A stretch of 64,000 nucleotides of DNA from Capilliphycus robustus. Its GTDB lineage: Bacteria > Cyanobacteriota > Cyanobacteriia > Cyanobacteriales > Microcoleaceae. The position numbers and the translations under genes are program-made. The stretch lies in contig NZ_JAYGHR010000067.1 of the NCBI RefSeq assembly GCF_034932365.1, positions 58,944-122,943 of the forward strand, written 5' to 3'. A model generated the notes under the pieces. That model was not told the DNA's origin and ran no database searches. It saw only the letters and a list, made by a program, of their open reading frames with translations. Positions 27,742 to 35,736 of this stretch are shown piece after piece (within the stretch, counting starts at the first letter, position 1; each line of letters begins with the position of its first letter).

Positions 27742-29304
27742 TTAAGAAATAGAGGGTAAAACTTCTTGCAAATAGTAATTAATCAGAGGATTGATCGAGT
27801 AGTAACATTGATCTAGTTCAATTTTTATGGAGATCAAGGATCGCTTTTCTAATGAATCCAAAACTTGGATCAGTTCTGAATAATCGCAGGATTGAGAAGG
27901 GTCGCAAAGTTGAGTTAAAGTTATACAATCTGTTGAACCTGCTATTTTATAGAGAAGCTTTTTTTCAGTTTTAGAGAGTCGCTGAAACTGACAACTGAGG
28001 CGATCGCCAAACTCCCCAAAAAAGGCGGGATAGTTGATAAACTCGGTTGTATTACCTGCAAATACTGTTTGAATCGTTTTTCCAATGGTTTGTAAAGCCA
28101 GGGGATTTCCGTGATATTCACTCACTAGCTGTTCCAGATTTTCCTCCTCAACTATTCCTTCATGTTTGAGGATTTTTTGTGCATTTTGGGGTTTTAAACC
28201 CTTAACTTTTAAGTAACAAACGGCTTGATTTTTCCCGGTTAATCTACTAATTGTTCTCGGGGTTTCACTGCTAGTAATCAGCAAACAGCTTTGATGGATA
28301 AGTTGACCTATTTTGTTGAGAAAATCTCCGTCGGGTTGATATCCTTCTTTGTAGTGACCGACTAAAGTATTGGGTTGAAATAGGGATTCCCAATGATCTA
28401 AAATTATTAAGCAGCGATGTTTTTCGAGAAACTTGATTAGGGTTCGTATCCCGTCAGCAATAATAACAGATTGGTTAAAGTTTGAGGTCGAGACTCTAGA
28501 TTGAACTAATTTCTTAAATAACTGACTGATTAAATATTCCTCGGGATTATCTGGGGTTGAAGATTTACTGAAAAATTGAATCAAATCTGTGAGAAGATGA
28601 GTAAAAGGCGGAGCATGATCGAGATTTCGCCAAATAATATATTCAAAGTCGTTTTGTATTTGTCCTGCTAATTTAGAAGCAATTGAAGTTTTTCCAATCC
28701 CTTGTATTCCCGAAATTGCTACAACCCGACAGCGATCATCGATTATCCATTGTTTGAGTGTCGTCAGTTCCGTCTCCCGTCCGTAAAATGTTGAAACATC
28801 TATCGCTTCTATCCAGTCAATTTTTTGGGGTTTAACAGGTGAAGGGGTTGTGAGGGGAGTCGAGGTTGTCAGGGGTTGTTGTGGATGATTTTCGGCTATT
28901 TTTTGGGCGATATTTACAGCTTCAGAAGTCGGAATTTCTTCGTTATTAAGATGAATTTCTAGTTTATATTCTGCTGCTTCGAGAAATACAGAAACATCTT
29001 TCCAATGATGTAGGGATTTCTGGGTTATGACTTCTATATAACGATACAATCCCCTGGATAAATCCACCCTTAAACCCGAACAATTTCGATGAAGTGCAGT
29101 GGCAATTTCCGAGGGACTCGAACCACACAGCAATCCCCGCAGGACAGTTTTTTCTGTTTTGGTGAGTTTTTGTTTCTCACTATTCTTATGGAATTGTTTG
29201 GCGGTGGTGAGGTCTGAGTAGAGTTGTTCAAGGTTCCAGTTGTCCTCCGCTTCGAGAAACTTCTGGCCCAGTGAACGGTTCGATTGACTGGTTGAAGTTG
29301 CCAT
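27742..29304 (-). CDS. NB-ARC STAND ATPase without a sensor domain
   Basis: This 520-residue protein has an N-terminal region with an HTH-like block (KLTKTEKTVLRGLLCGSSPS), similar to effector-associated domains of cyanobacterial STAND proteins. An NB-ARC ATPase follows: FYGRETELTTLKQWI, Walker A GIQGIGKTS, and Walker B-like RCLIILDHWESLF. It ends after the winged-helix region (PLINYYLQEVLPSIS) with no WD40, TPR or LRR repeats. Its ATPase is clearly related to that of the NB-ARC-WD40 protein at 12064-15783. The start is the ATG beginning MATSTSQSNRSLGQ. The missing sensor may be natural, or the result of truncation; there is no remnant of repeats just downstream. Confidence 0.87.
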   Translation of the reverse strand: MATSTSQSNRSLGQKFLEAEDNWNLEQLYSDLTTAKQFHKNSEKQKLTKTEKTVLRGLLCGSSPSEIATALHRNCSGLRVDLSRGLYRYIEVITQKSLHHWKDVSVFLEAAEYKLEIHLNNEEIPTSEAVNIAQKIAENHPQQPLTTSTPLTTPSPVKPQKIDWIEAIDVSTFYGRETELTTLKQWIIDDRCRVVAISGIQGIGKTSIASKLAGQIQNDFEYIIWRNLDHAPPFTHLLTDLIQFFSKSSTPDNPEEYLISQLFKKLVQSRVSTSNFNQSVIIADGIRTLIKFLEKHRCLIILDHWESLFQPNTLVGHYKEGYQPDGDFLNKIGQLIHQSCLLITSSETPRTISRLTGKNQAVCYLKVKGLKPQNAQKILKHEGIVEEENLEQLVSEYHGNPLALQTIGKTIQTVFAGNTTEFINYPAFFGEFGDRLSCQFQRLSKTEKKLLYKIAGSTDCITLTQLCDPSQSCDYSELIQVLDSLEKRSLISIKIELDQCYYSINPLINYYLQEVLPSIS

Positions 29305-29418
29305 TTCAATTTTTGTTGTTATAACAATAAGCTGATAGCACCCTGTAAAGCTTATTTGTATTCTTCTCAGAACGAGCGTGAAATTACGGAGAAGCTAATG
29401 TAACCACCCCTAAATACT

Positions 29419-29547
29419 CCGTAAAAATACTTAAACTTTACCGGATAGTTTTTACCGTACCTAATAAACCTAACACGTTACCTAACACCTTGTCTAGTTT
29501 ACCTAACAAAATTTATCGAAAACTCCTAATAGTTGTTAGGTGACATT
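29419..29547 (+). promoter_or_regulatory. Conserved 129-bp regulatory element, copy 1 (ACCTAAYA heptamers)
   Basis: The element starts with CCGTAAAA and contains several direct ACCTAA(C/T)A sites between about 29459 and 29510. It ends with an inverted copy, TTGTTAGGT (29533-29541), that directly abuts and overlaps GTGACA. A copy of exactly the same length is at 35538-35666. The repeated and inverted sites look like a transcription-factor array. Confidence 0.78.
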
Positions 29548-29569
29548 GGGCTTTAGAGTTTGTTAATAT
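29540..29569 (+). promoter_or_regulatory. Promoter: GTGACA-18-TAATAT
   Basis: The -35 GTGACA (29540-29545) and -10 TAATAT (29564-29569) have the same spacing as the pair at the second element (35658-35687). The inverted heptamer overlaps the -35, consistent with regulation. The promoter precedes the small secreted peptide. Confidence 0.6.
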
Positions 29570-29605
29570 TGAAACAGGATGAGATCAGTAGGAGAAATAC
29601 AAAAA

Positions 29606-29764
29606 ATGAAGCTTTTCAAATACATCTTTTATTCACTATCAGTTACAGCTGCCACTGTATTTGTTTCTCAACCCGCTCAAGCATCATCTATCTTAAGAAA
29701 TTTAGGAAGAATTTTTGTTCAAACTTCAGCAAAGAAGATAGTTTTAAGTTACGCTTCCCTTTAA
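29606..29764 (+). CDS. Small secreted peptide with Sec signal sequence
   Basis: The start is set at ATG 29606 because AGGAGA lies at 29590-29595; an in-frame ATG at 29579 has no RBS. The 52-residue product has a textbook signal peptide: KLFK, then a hydrophobic core (IFYSLSVTAATVFV), then a PAQA|SS cleavage site. That leaves a mature peptide of about 27 residues. It has its own regulated promoter and is followed by a terminator before the next gene. It may be a genuine small exported peptide or the 5' remnant of a longer exoprotein. Confidence 0.6.
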   Translation: MKLFKYIFYSLSVTAATVFVSQPAQASSILRNLGRIFVQTSAKKIVLSYASL

Positions 29765-29798
29765 CGCTACACTTTGCGATCGCGTAATAAAGGGAAAG

Positions 29799-29821
29799 GG
29801 TAGAGTATTTTCTATCTTTTT
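29799..29821 (+). terminator. Terminator-like hairpin after the small peptide gene
   Basis: GGTAGAG pairs with TTCTATC (two G-U pairs) around a TATT loop and is followed by TTTTT. The same GGTAGAG-type hairpin follows the PPC/RTX gene and the acidic repeat gene. Confidence 0.6.
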
Positions 29822-29862
29822 AATGAAATAAACTGATTGATTAACTTTAGGATAAATAAATT

Positions 29863-31408
29863 ATGTCAGGTAATACTCTAGAAACAGCACAGGATTTAGG
29901 AATACTAACTCCCGGAGTCGATGGTGGTGCTTTCGGCGAGATCGGGAATTCTGACCCGGAAGATTACTTCAGATTTACACTTGATACACCTTCATCTTTG
30001 GAAGTAGTTTTACAAGGTTTAACTGCTGATGCCGATCTAGAAATACTTGACAGCAATGGTAACTTTATAACTTCGTCAATTAATTACGGGTCTACCAGCG
30101 AAAATCTTCAACTTGAACTGGAAGCGGGTGATTATTTTGCACGTGTATATGAATTAGGAAGCCCGACACCATATGACCTCGTTTTAATTCCCACATCCAC
30201 TTCAAACGACAATAATAATACTCTAGAAACAGCCGTGGATTTAGGAAGACTAACTCCCGGAGTAGATGGTGGTGCTTTCGGCGAGATCGGGAATTCTGAC
30301 CCGGAAGATTACTTCAGATTTACACTTGATACACCTTCATCTTTGGAAGTAGTTTTACAAGGTTTAACTGCTGATGCCGATCTAGAAATACNNNNNNNNN
30401 NNNNNNNNNNNNNNNNNNNNNNNNNNNNNNNNNNNNNNNNNNNNNNNNNNNNNNNNNNNNNNNNNNNNNNNNNNNNNNNNNNNNNNNNNNNCGTCAATTA
30501 ATTACGGGTCTACCAGCGAAAATCTTCAACTTGAACTGGAAGCGGGTGATTATTTTGCACGTGTATATGAATTAGGAAGCCCGACACCATATGACCTCGT
30601 TTTAATTCCCACATCCACCAGCCCATCTCAAATTCCCACCAATACCCCTTCAGTATCTTTCACAACACCCGGCGCTGACGACACTGACCCAGGAAACCCC
30701 GTTCCGGGAGCAAACGAAAATAGCGAGAATACCATCAACGGCGAGACATTCTCTGTATTGAGTAACGGCAATGACACCCAGACACTTTCTGCGGGTCAAA
30801 CCAAAATCCTGGCTCTATCCGGTAACGACAATATAACAGGTTTGGCAGCGGCAGAGTGGTACAACGGCAACCAAGGCGCAGATACTATCAACGGTGCGGG
30901 TGGTGCTGACACGATGTTTGGGGGTAAAGGTTCCGATCAGTTGAATGGGGATGATGATAATGATCGGCTCTTTGGAAACCTCAACAACGACGTTATTCAG
31001 GGTGGAAATGGTGATGATGTCCTGTTCGGCGGTCAAGGGGATGACGCGATTTCTGGCGGTGCAGGAAATGATATTTTGCTCGGCGATAAAGACTCAGATA
31101 TGCTGAGTGGAGATGCGGGTGCTGATACTTTCGTTTTACCGGGAACTAACGCAGCAGCAACGACTCTGGCGGATGCCGATGTGATCATGGACTTTGAGGA
31201 GGGTACTGACAACATTATGTTACCTCTCAACGTTAACTTTAGCGGTCTTAACCTTGAGCGTGTGAGTTTAACAGTTCAGGGTGGAACTTCTGACTCTACT
31301 TCTATCGAACAAGGCGGGACATTCCTGGGTATTGTTCGGGGAGTCACTCCAGACCAACTAACTGCTGATGATTTTATCGAATTTAATACCGATTCTTTCT
31401 TGGGTTAG
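29863..31408 (+). CDS. Exoprotein with PPC-type repeats and RTX calcium-binding repeats (interrupted by assembly gap)
   Basis: The gene reads from ATG 29863 to a stop at 31408. The 100-N gap puts the two halves in different frames only because its length is arbitrary. If the 27 bases present at the same place in repeat 1 are assumed, the frames join. Two (or more) 115-residue units resemble pre-peptidase C-terminal (PPC) domains: DPEDYFRFTL, LEVVLQGLTADADLEI, ENLQLELEAGDYFARVYE. A Pro/Thr linker follows, then at least six RTX nonapeptide-type repeats (GGNGDDVLFGGQGDD, GGAGNDILLGD) and a typical DFEEGTDNIML end domain. RTX proteins bind Ca2+ outside the cell after type I secretion. There is no Sec signal at the N-terminus. 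Confidence 0.85.
29876..30391 (+). repeat. 345-bp tandem PPC-coding repeats next to an assembly gap
   Basis: CTCTAGAAACAGC begins one unit at 29876 and the next at 30221. Long stretches are identical between the units, which is probably why assembly failed. The true copy number is unknown. Confidence 0.85.
30392..30491. other. Assembly gap of 100 N
   Basis: The run of exactly 100 N is a placeholder. The minimal real gap consistent with the repeat and the reading frame is 27 bases, or that plus whole 345-bp units. Confidence 0.95.
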
Positions 31409-31442
31409 AGCGATCGCATAACACCTAAAATATCAAAGCAAA

Positions 31443-31469
31443 GGGTAGAGTATTCTCTATCCTTTTTTT
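31443..31469 (+). terminator. Rho-independent terminator after the PPC/RTX gene
   Basis: GGGTAGAG pairs with CTCTATCC (one G-T) around a TATT loop, followed by seven T. Confidence 0.8.
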
Positions 31470-31656
31470 GTAGTTCAAAGTGGGTTGGATTGAACCGCAG
31501 TCCAACTTAATCTTGAATTTTATACAGTTAAGAAGGCGATCGCGATTGTGTTCATTTAAAAGCTTACCCTTGCAAAGCTGACGGATAGAGCTTAAACTTA
31601 TTGTTGTCTGGGCTGGTATGATTTAAAAAGTAAAGTCAAAAGTTAGAGAAACAGCG

Positions 31657-31899
31657 ATGAGCTTGGTCATTTCAGATGAGATTGTCAAAGCAAGCGGTTT
31701 ATCAGAATCCGAATTATTACTGGAAATCGTACTCATGCTTTTTCAACAGGAGAAAATTAGTTTGGGGAAAGCAAGCGAGTTGATGGGAGTGCATCGGATG
31801 CAGTTTCAAAACCTACTTGCAGATCGAGATATTTGCGTTCACTATAATGTAGCTGAATTTCAAGAAGACCTCAAAATTATAGAGGAAACGGATCGGTAA
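31657..31899 (+). CDS. UPF0175 family antitoxin-like protein
   Basis: The 80-residue protein reads MSLVISDEIVKASGLSESEL and contains the family block EKISLGKASELMGVHRMQFQ, a helix-turn-helix-like segment. UPF0175 genes in cyanobacteria are normally followed by a DUF3368 (PIN-like) toxin gene overlapping the stop codon. Here the stop overlaps an ATG that encodes only the first residues of such a toxin. The antitoxin is intact but apparently orphaned. The function as antitoxin/DNA-binding regulator is known from family context only. Confidence 0.87.
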   Translation: MSLVISDEIVKASGLSESELLLEIVLMLFQQEKISLGKASELMGVHRMQFQNLLADRDICVHYNVAEFQEDLKIIEETDR

Positions 31900-31988
31900 T
31901 GATCATTGTTAGTAACACTTCTCTTCGTCTAATTACAAATTTTCCCACTCATCTTGTGAAATCCCTGCTTGCATTAAAATTCGTTTGA
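31899..31988 (+). pseudogene. Remnant of a DUF3368 (PIN-like) toxin gene
   Basis: Starting at the ATG that overlaps the UPF0175 stop, the frame reads MIIVSNTS, the usual DUF3368 start. It then diverges at once and stops after 29 codons. The rest of the toxin (normally about 150 residues) is missing, and the convergent hicA gene occupies the space from 31933. Confidence 0.65.
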
Positions 31989-32151
31989 GTAAACCTTTGC
32001 TAATATCTCCTTGATGGGGATTTGGAATCCGAAGTCGTAAACTATCCCGCACCATAAACTGATGTTTTCCACCCGAATAGGGGCCTGAAAAACCCGCAGC
32101 TTTTAATGCTAAAATCAACTGACGACGGGATATAGGGCCGAAAGGTGGCAT
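31933..32151 (-). CDS. hicA: HicA mRNA-interferase toxin
   Basis: The 72-residue protein has the double-stranded-RNA-binding-like HicA fold signature: ISRRQLILALKAAGFSG, then GGKHQFM with the catalytic His30, then IPNPHQGDISKGLLKRIL. HicA toxins cleave mRNA and are blocked by HicB. Its ATG overlaps the hicB stop codon by one base (TAATG), so the two are translated together. Here the antitoxin gene comes first. Confidence 0.92.
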   Translation of the reverse strand: MPPFGPISRRQLILALKAAGFSGPYSGGKHQFMVRDSLRLRIPNPHQGDISKGLLKRILMQAGISQDEWENL

Positions 32152-32393
32152 TAAGCAATAGGCTCCACTTTCAAACTGACTCCATCAAACTCTGGCAATT
32201 TGTGACCCTGAGCAACACCAATTAATATCCATTCTTCTAGAACTTCCAATAGTTCATTACGGCATTCTTCTAAAGTGTTTCCAGTTGCCCAGACTCCTGT
32301 AGCGCCCGGAATTGAACCGTAAAAACCTTCATTATCTTCGAGTATTTCATACTGCGCTGTCTGCATTGCTTTTTGAATATATTCTTGAATCAT
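32151..32393 (-). CDS. hicB: HicB antitoxin
   Basis: The start is ATG 32393 (MIQEYIQKAM), giving 80 residues; an upstream extension to 32516 would add residues unlike the family and run through an interspersed repeat. The HicB partial RNase-H-like fold is seen in AQYEILEDNEGFYGSIPG and GVWATGNTLEECRNELLEVL. It ends without a DNA-binding domain. It neutralises HicA, encoded one base downstream. Confidence 0.9.
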   Translation of the reverse strand: MIQEYIQKAMQTAQYEILEDNEGFYGSIPGATGVWATGNTLEECRNELLEVLEEWILIGVAQGHKLPEFDGVSLKVEPIA

Positions 32394-32483
32394 TTTTCCA
32401 GTTTCATGTCTCGGTTGAACAATTGATGGGTTAACGACAATATAGCAGTGTGAAATAATTCGGAAAAATCCTACCCGTTTACA

Positions 32484-32512
32484 GCCCCCATTATTGGGGG
32501 TTTGGGGGCTAA
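32484..32512. repeat. Short interspersed repeat, copy 2 (GCCCCCA..ATTGGGGGTTTGGGGGCTAA)
   Basis: This matches 11242-11270. It lies upstream of hicB and downstream of the Uma2 gene. Confidence 0.6.
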
Positions 32513-32572
32513 ACAATTTTCAAATGATTAAAGAATTGCTATATAACCCATCTTATCCTTGAACTGATAGTT

Positions 32573-33310
32573 TTACAACTCGTCTGGATTAATGCCTTGC
32601 GATCGCAATATTTCTGCTAATCGTTCGGCTCGTTGGCGTTGTTGTTCTAATTCAAGTTCTGCACGTTCAGCCCGTTGTCGTTCATTTTCAGCGCGTTGTC
32701 GTTCATTTTCAGCCCGTTGATATTCTTGTTGTCGAAATTGATCGAGTTCTACTGGAGTTAAAAACTTTTGTCCATCTGGTCGATAAATTTCCAGTCCGGT
32801 TTCTGTTAATTCAAAGCGAATTTCTAGGCGAGGACTCACCCAACCGTTAATCTGTTCAATGGGTTCTAACCAATTTTCTATTCGTTGTAATCCTGTTAAT
32901 TCTTGTTTTTTAGGATCATAAAGATAATATTCTTCAACTCCATATCGTTGATAAAATAACAACTTTTCAGCCATTTGTTTGGCTCGATTTCCAGGGGAAA
33001 TAATCTCAAAGACAACCTGGGGTGTAATATTATTTTCTTCCCATTGTTGATAAGAACCTCTATCTCCTTTGGGACGACCAAAAACCACCATGACATCTGG
33101 GGCTTGACGAATTTTGTTATTTCCTTCAACCGGATACCAGAGTAAATCGCCTGCAACAAACACATCTGCAACGGATGCGAATAGGATTTCTAGATTTTCT
33201 TTGATCGTAACAATCCAGCGAAATTGTTGAGTATTATCTGCCATTGGTTGACCGTCACTTTCTGGATAGATAATTGGGGTTTGAGTTTCTGGTGTCAGTT
33301 GGTGTACCAT
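32573..33310 (-). CDS. Uma2 family (DUF820) putative restriction-endonuclease-fold protein
   Basis: The 245-residue protein has the PD-(D/E)XK-like Uma2 core: APDVMVVFGRPKGDRGSY, then PQVVFEIISPGNRAKQM, then YYLYDPKKQELTGL. The C-terminal ~50 residues are a charged coiled coil of repeated RAENERQ units, ending ILRSQGINPDEL. Uma2 proteins are extremely numerous in cyanobacteria, and their role is not established. Confidence 0.9.
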   Translation of the reverse strand: MVHQLTPETQTPIIYPESDGQPMADNTQQFRWIVTIKENLEILFASVADVFVAGDLLWYPVEGNNKIRQAPDVMVVFGRPKGDRGSYQQWEENNITPQVVFEIISPGNRAKQMAEKLLFYQRYGVEEYYLYDPKKQELTGLQRIENWLEPIEQINGWVSPRLEIRFELTETGLEIYRPDGQKFLTPVELDQFRQQEYQRAENERQRAENERQRAERAELELEQQRQRAERLAEILRSQGINPDEL

Positions 33311-33350
33311 GATCGCTTAAAATATAGATTGCCAAGGCTTCATATTTATT

Positions 33351-34214
33351 ATGTACGATTCTAATTTATTACTAGCATTTGAATTTACGTCCCCCGGCCC
33401 GATTATGATTCAGTTGGGGCCAATCGCCATTCGTTGGTATGGTTTTTTAATTGCATCGGCGGTATTAATTGGCGTGACACTCTCTCAATACCTCGCCAAA
33501 CGTCGCCAGGTTAACCCGGATTTAATTGGAGATTTAGCAATTTGGTTAGTGATTGGGGCGATTCCCTGTGCCAGACTTTACTATGTGGCTTTTGAGTGGG
33601 AAAATTATGCTGATAATCCGGCAAGTATGTTCGCCATTTGGCAAGGCGGAATTGCAATTCATGGTGCTATGATTGGTGGGATAATTGCGGCTTTAATTTT
33701 TGCAAAAATTCAGAAAGTTTCTTTTTGGCAATTGGCTGATTTACTGGCTCCTGCTGTCATTTTAGGTCAGGCGATTGGGCGTTGGGGAAATTTCTTTAAT
33801 TCGGAAGCGTTTGGTAGTCCGACTGATTTACCCTGGAAACTTTATATTCCCTTACAAAATCGTCCGCCTGAATATGCCAATTTTGAATATTTTCATCCGA
33901 CGTTTCTCTATGAATCCCTGTGGAATCTTGGCGTTTTTGCGTTGTTGTTGAATCTATTTTTTCGAGGACTTAAAGGAAAACCACCCTTAAAACTGGGAAC
34001 GATATTTTTAGTGTATTTTGCGGCTTATAGTTCAGGTCGAATTTGGATTGAAGGACTACGAACAGATAGTTTAATGTTTGGGCCGTTGCGAGTGGCTCAA
34101 CTGGTTAGTTTAAGTGGTATTCTGTTAGGATTAGCAGGTTTAGCGTGGCTTTATTTGCTCAATCGTTCTTTACCGGATGTTGTTTCACCCAACCAACAGC
34201 GAGATAGATCCTAA
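33351..34214 (+). CDS. lgt: Phosphatidylglycerol:prolipoprotein diacylglyceryl transferase
   Basis: The 287-residue inner-membrane enzyme transfers diacylglycerol from phosphatidylglycerol to the lipobox cysteine of prolipoproteins. Family signatures include IRWYGFLIASAVLIG, GGIAIHGAMIGG, and the highly conserved GRWGNFFNSEAFG. Several membrane helices span the protein. Its length is normal. The gene diverges from the Uma2 gene and is followed by the structured repeat region. Confidence 0.96.
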   Translation: MYDSNLLLAFEFTSPGPIMIQLGPIAIRWYGFLIASAVLIGVTLSQYLAKRRQVNPDLIGDLAIWLVIGAIPCARLYYVAFEWENYADNPASMFAIWQGGIAIHGAMIGGIIAALIFAKIQKVSFWQLADLLAPAVILGQAIGRWGNFFNSEAFGSPTDLPWKLYIPLQNRPPEYANFEYFHPTFLYESLWNLGVFALLLNLFFRGLKGKPPLKLGTIFLVYFAAYSSGRIWIEGLRTDSLMFGPLRVAQLVSLSGILLGLAGLAWLYLLNRSLPDVVSPNQQRDRS

Positions 34215-34222
34215 AGAAAAAT

Positions 34223-34511
34223 CCCTAGATCATTTGATCTAGGGTTTCAACCAGGGTGCATCTACCATTATTATTATCGAGTTCAGTTGGCGAATATCCG
34301 GACAGTAAAACTCAACAAAAAAAATGCCCCAGATTTAAAAATCCGGAGCTTCAACCAGGGTGCATCTACCATTATTATTATCTAGTTCAGTTGGCGAATA
34401 TCCGGAATAATAGGTAATTTAAAAAAAAATGCCCCAGATTTAAAAATCCGGAGCCTCAACCAGGGTGCATCTACCATTCTCTTTATCTAGAAAAGTTTGC
34501 TAACATCCGGA
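34223..34511 (+). repeat. Three tandem ~105-bp structured repeats between lgt and cobM
   Basis: Units start at 34223, 34329 and 34434. Each begins with a hairpin (CCCTAGATC/GATCTAGGG in unit 1; CCAGATTT/AAATCCGG-type in units 2 and 3). Each continues with TCAACCAGGGTGCATCTACC and ends with a variant of GCGAATATCCGGA. The hairpin sequence differs between units while the following block is conserved, which suggests a structured RNA or protein-binding element. I see none of the conserved elements of a cobalamin riboswitch. The first hairpin may terminate lgt. Confidence 0.8.
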
Positions 34512-34548
34512 ACAGTCCGACAAAATTTTTGATTTTTTGGAATTACGA

Positions 34549-35358
34549 ATGAACACACAAACGACCAACTCACTTCAACCTGCTGTTTACATTGTCGGTG
34601 CAGGGCCAGGTGATCCTGAGTTGCTGACGGTGAAAGCGCAACGACTTCTAGCGCAGGCGGATACGATTTTGTATGCAGATTCCTTGGTGCCTAAACAAAT
34701 TTTACAGGGCGTGCGTTCTGATGCGGAACTGATTGCTACAGCCAACAAAACCCTTGAAGAAATTGTGCCGATGATGATTGAACGGGTGCGCCAAGGGCGT
34801 TCTGTGGTGCGTCTGCATTCGGGTGATCCGAGTTTGTACAGCGCGATACACGAACAAATTCATCAATTAGCGGAAGCAGAAATAGCGGTTGAGGTGGTGC
34901 CTGGAATTAGTGCTTATCAGGATGCGGCGGCGAAATTGCAGGTGGAATTAACGATACCGGAGTTGGTGCAAACGATTATTTTGACTCGTTTTAGTGGGCG
35001 GGCGACATCGGTTCCTTCTCGGGAGGCTTTGGCGAGTTTGGCGGCGCATCAGGCGAGTTTGTGTTTATATTTGAGTGCGCGTCATGTTGAACAAGCCCAG
35101 GAAGAATTGCTTGAACATTATCCGGCGTCAACTTCTGTGGCAATTTGTTATCGTTTGGGATGGCCGGATGAAAAAATTCGCATCGTTCCGTTGACGGAAA
35201 TGGCAAAAGTGACAGTTGAAGAAAAGTTGATTCGGACAACGCTTTATGTGATTAGTCCGGCACTAGGAAAGGGGAAAACAAACACGCGATCGCAATTATA
35301 TCATCCTCAGCATTCCCATTTATTTCGCCCAAATTCCAAAAAATCTCAGCAAGTTTAG
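34549..35358 (+). CDS. cobM: Precorrin-4 C(11)-methyltransferase
   Basis: The start is ATG 34549 (MNTQTTNSLQPAVYIVGAG); a TTG 12 bp upstream is less likely. The 269-residue SAM-dependent tetrapyrrole methylase has GAGPGDPELLTVKAQRLL at the SAM site, then YADSLVP, RLHSGDPSLYSAIHEQ, and EVVPGISAYQDAAAKL. The sum of these motifs fits CobM/CbiF, which methylates C11 in cobalamin synthesis. It is a standalone gene preceded by the tandem structured repeats. Confidence 0.92.
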   Translation: MNTQTTNSLQPAVYIVGAGPGDPELLTVKAQRLLAQADTILYADSLVPKQILQGVRSDAELIATANKTLEEIVPMMIERVRQGRSVVRLHSGDPSLYSAIHEQIHQLAEAEIAVEVVPGISAYQDAAAKLQVELTIPELVQTIILTRFSGRATSVPSREALASLAAHQASLCLYLSARHVEQAQEELLEHYPASTSVAICYRLGWPDEKIRIVPLTEMAKVTVEEKLIRTTLYVISPALGKGKTNTRSQLYHPQHSHLFRPNSKKSQQV

Positions 35359-35374
35359 GGCGAAAAATCCGCCC

Positions 35375-35426
35375 GTAGGGGTGCCAGCGGTCTGGTAACT
35401 CGGGGCGCAAGCAAGAGCGCCCCTAC
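35375..35426. repeat. Palindromic interspersed repeat GTAGGGGTGC...GCGCCCCTAC
   Basis: The imperfect inverted arms lie just after the cobM stop. GTAGGGGCGC/GCGCCCCTAC repeats are common between cyanobacterial genes. This one could end the cobM transcript. Confidence 0.6.
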
Positions 35427-35537
35427 AAATGGTTTTAAAGATTTGGGGTAAGTGGTTGTCAGCACGCTGTAAAGCTACTTTCAATATATTAAAAAATCAG
35501 TAAAAACACGGATAATTTACCCAAACCCTGGATTGAT

Positions 35538-35666
35538 CCGTAAAATCACTTCAGGTTTACAGAATAATTTTTACCGCACCTAATAAACCTAACACATTAC
35601 CTAACATTCCCTCCAAATTACCTAATAAAAATTCTGAAAACTCCTAACAGTTGTTAGGTGACATTT
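35538..35666 (+). promoter_or_regulatory. Conserved 129-bp regulatory element, copy 2 (ACCTAAYA heptamers)
   Basis: It has the same order as copy 1 at 29419-29547: CCGTAAAA, TTTTTACCG, three or four ACCTAA(C/T)A sites, CTGAAAACTCCTAA, and TTGTTAGGTGACATT. Both copies are exactly 129 bp. Confidence 0.78.
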
Positions 35667-35687
35667 GAATTCCGGGTTTTTTAAGAT
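35658..35687 (+). promoter_or_regulatory. Promoter: GTGACA-18-TAAGAT
   Basis: The -35 GTGACA (35658-35663) and -10 TAAGAT (35682-35687) have the same spacing as in copy 1. The gene's RBS AGGAGA (35721-35726) and ATG follow. Confidence 0.58.
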
Positions 35688-35736
35688 ATAAATATCAGTT
35701 CAATAAATTTCAGCTTATTCAGGAGAATTTTTCATC

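Noticed and set aside
29090..29130. tRNA-like GGGACTCGAACCAC sequence
   Set aside because: It lies inside the NB-ARC coding sequence, and no acceptor or anticodon stem can be formed around it.
30309..30501. Separate genes ending or starting within the N run
   Set aside because: The apparent ends are produced by the arbitrary 100-N gap length; the repeat allows both halves to be joined in one frame.
34223..34511. CRISPR array suggested by three regularly spaced repeats
   Set aside because: The conserved block extends over most of the ~105-bp period, so no variable spacer of normal size exists, and no cas gene is near.
34223..34548. Cobalamin riboswitch upstream of cobM
   Set aside because: The position would fit, but I cannot find the conserved B12-box-like elements. 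The repeats look like a different structured element.
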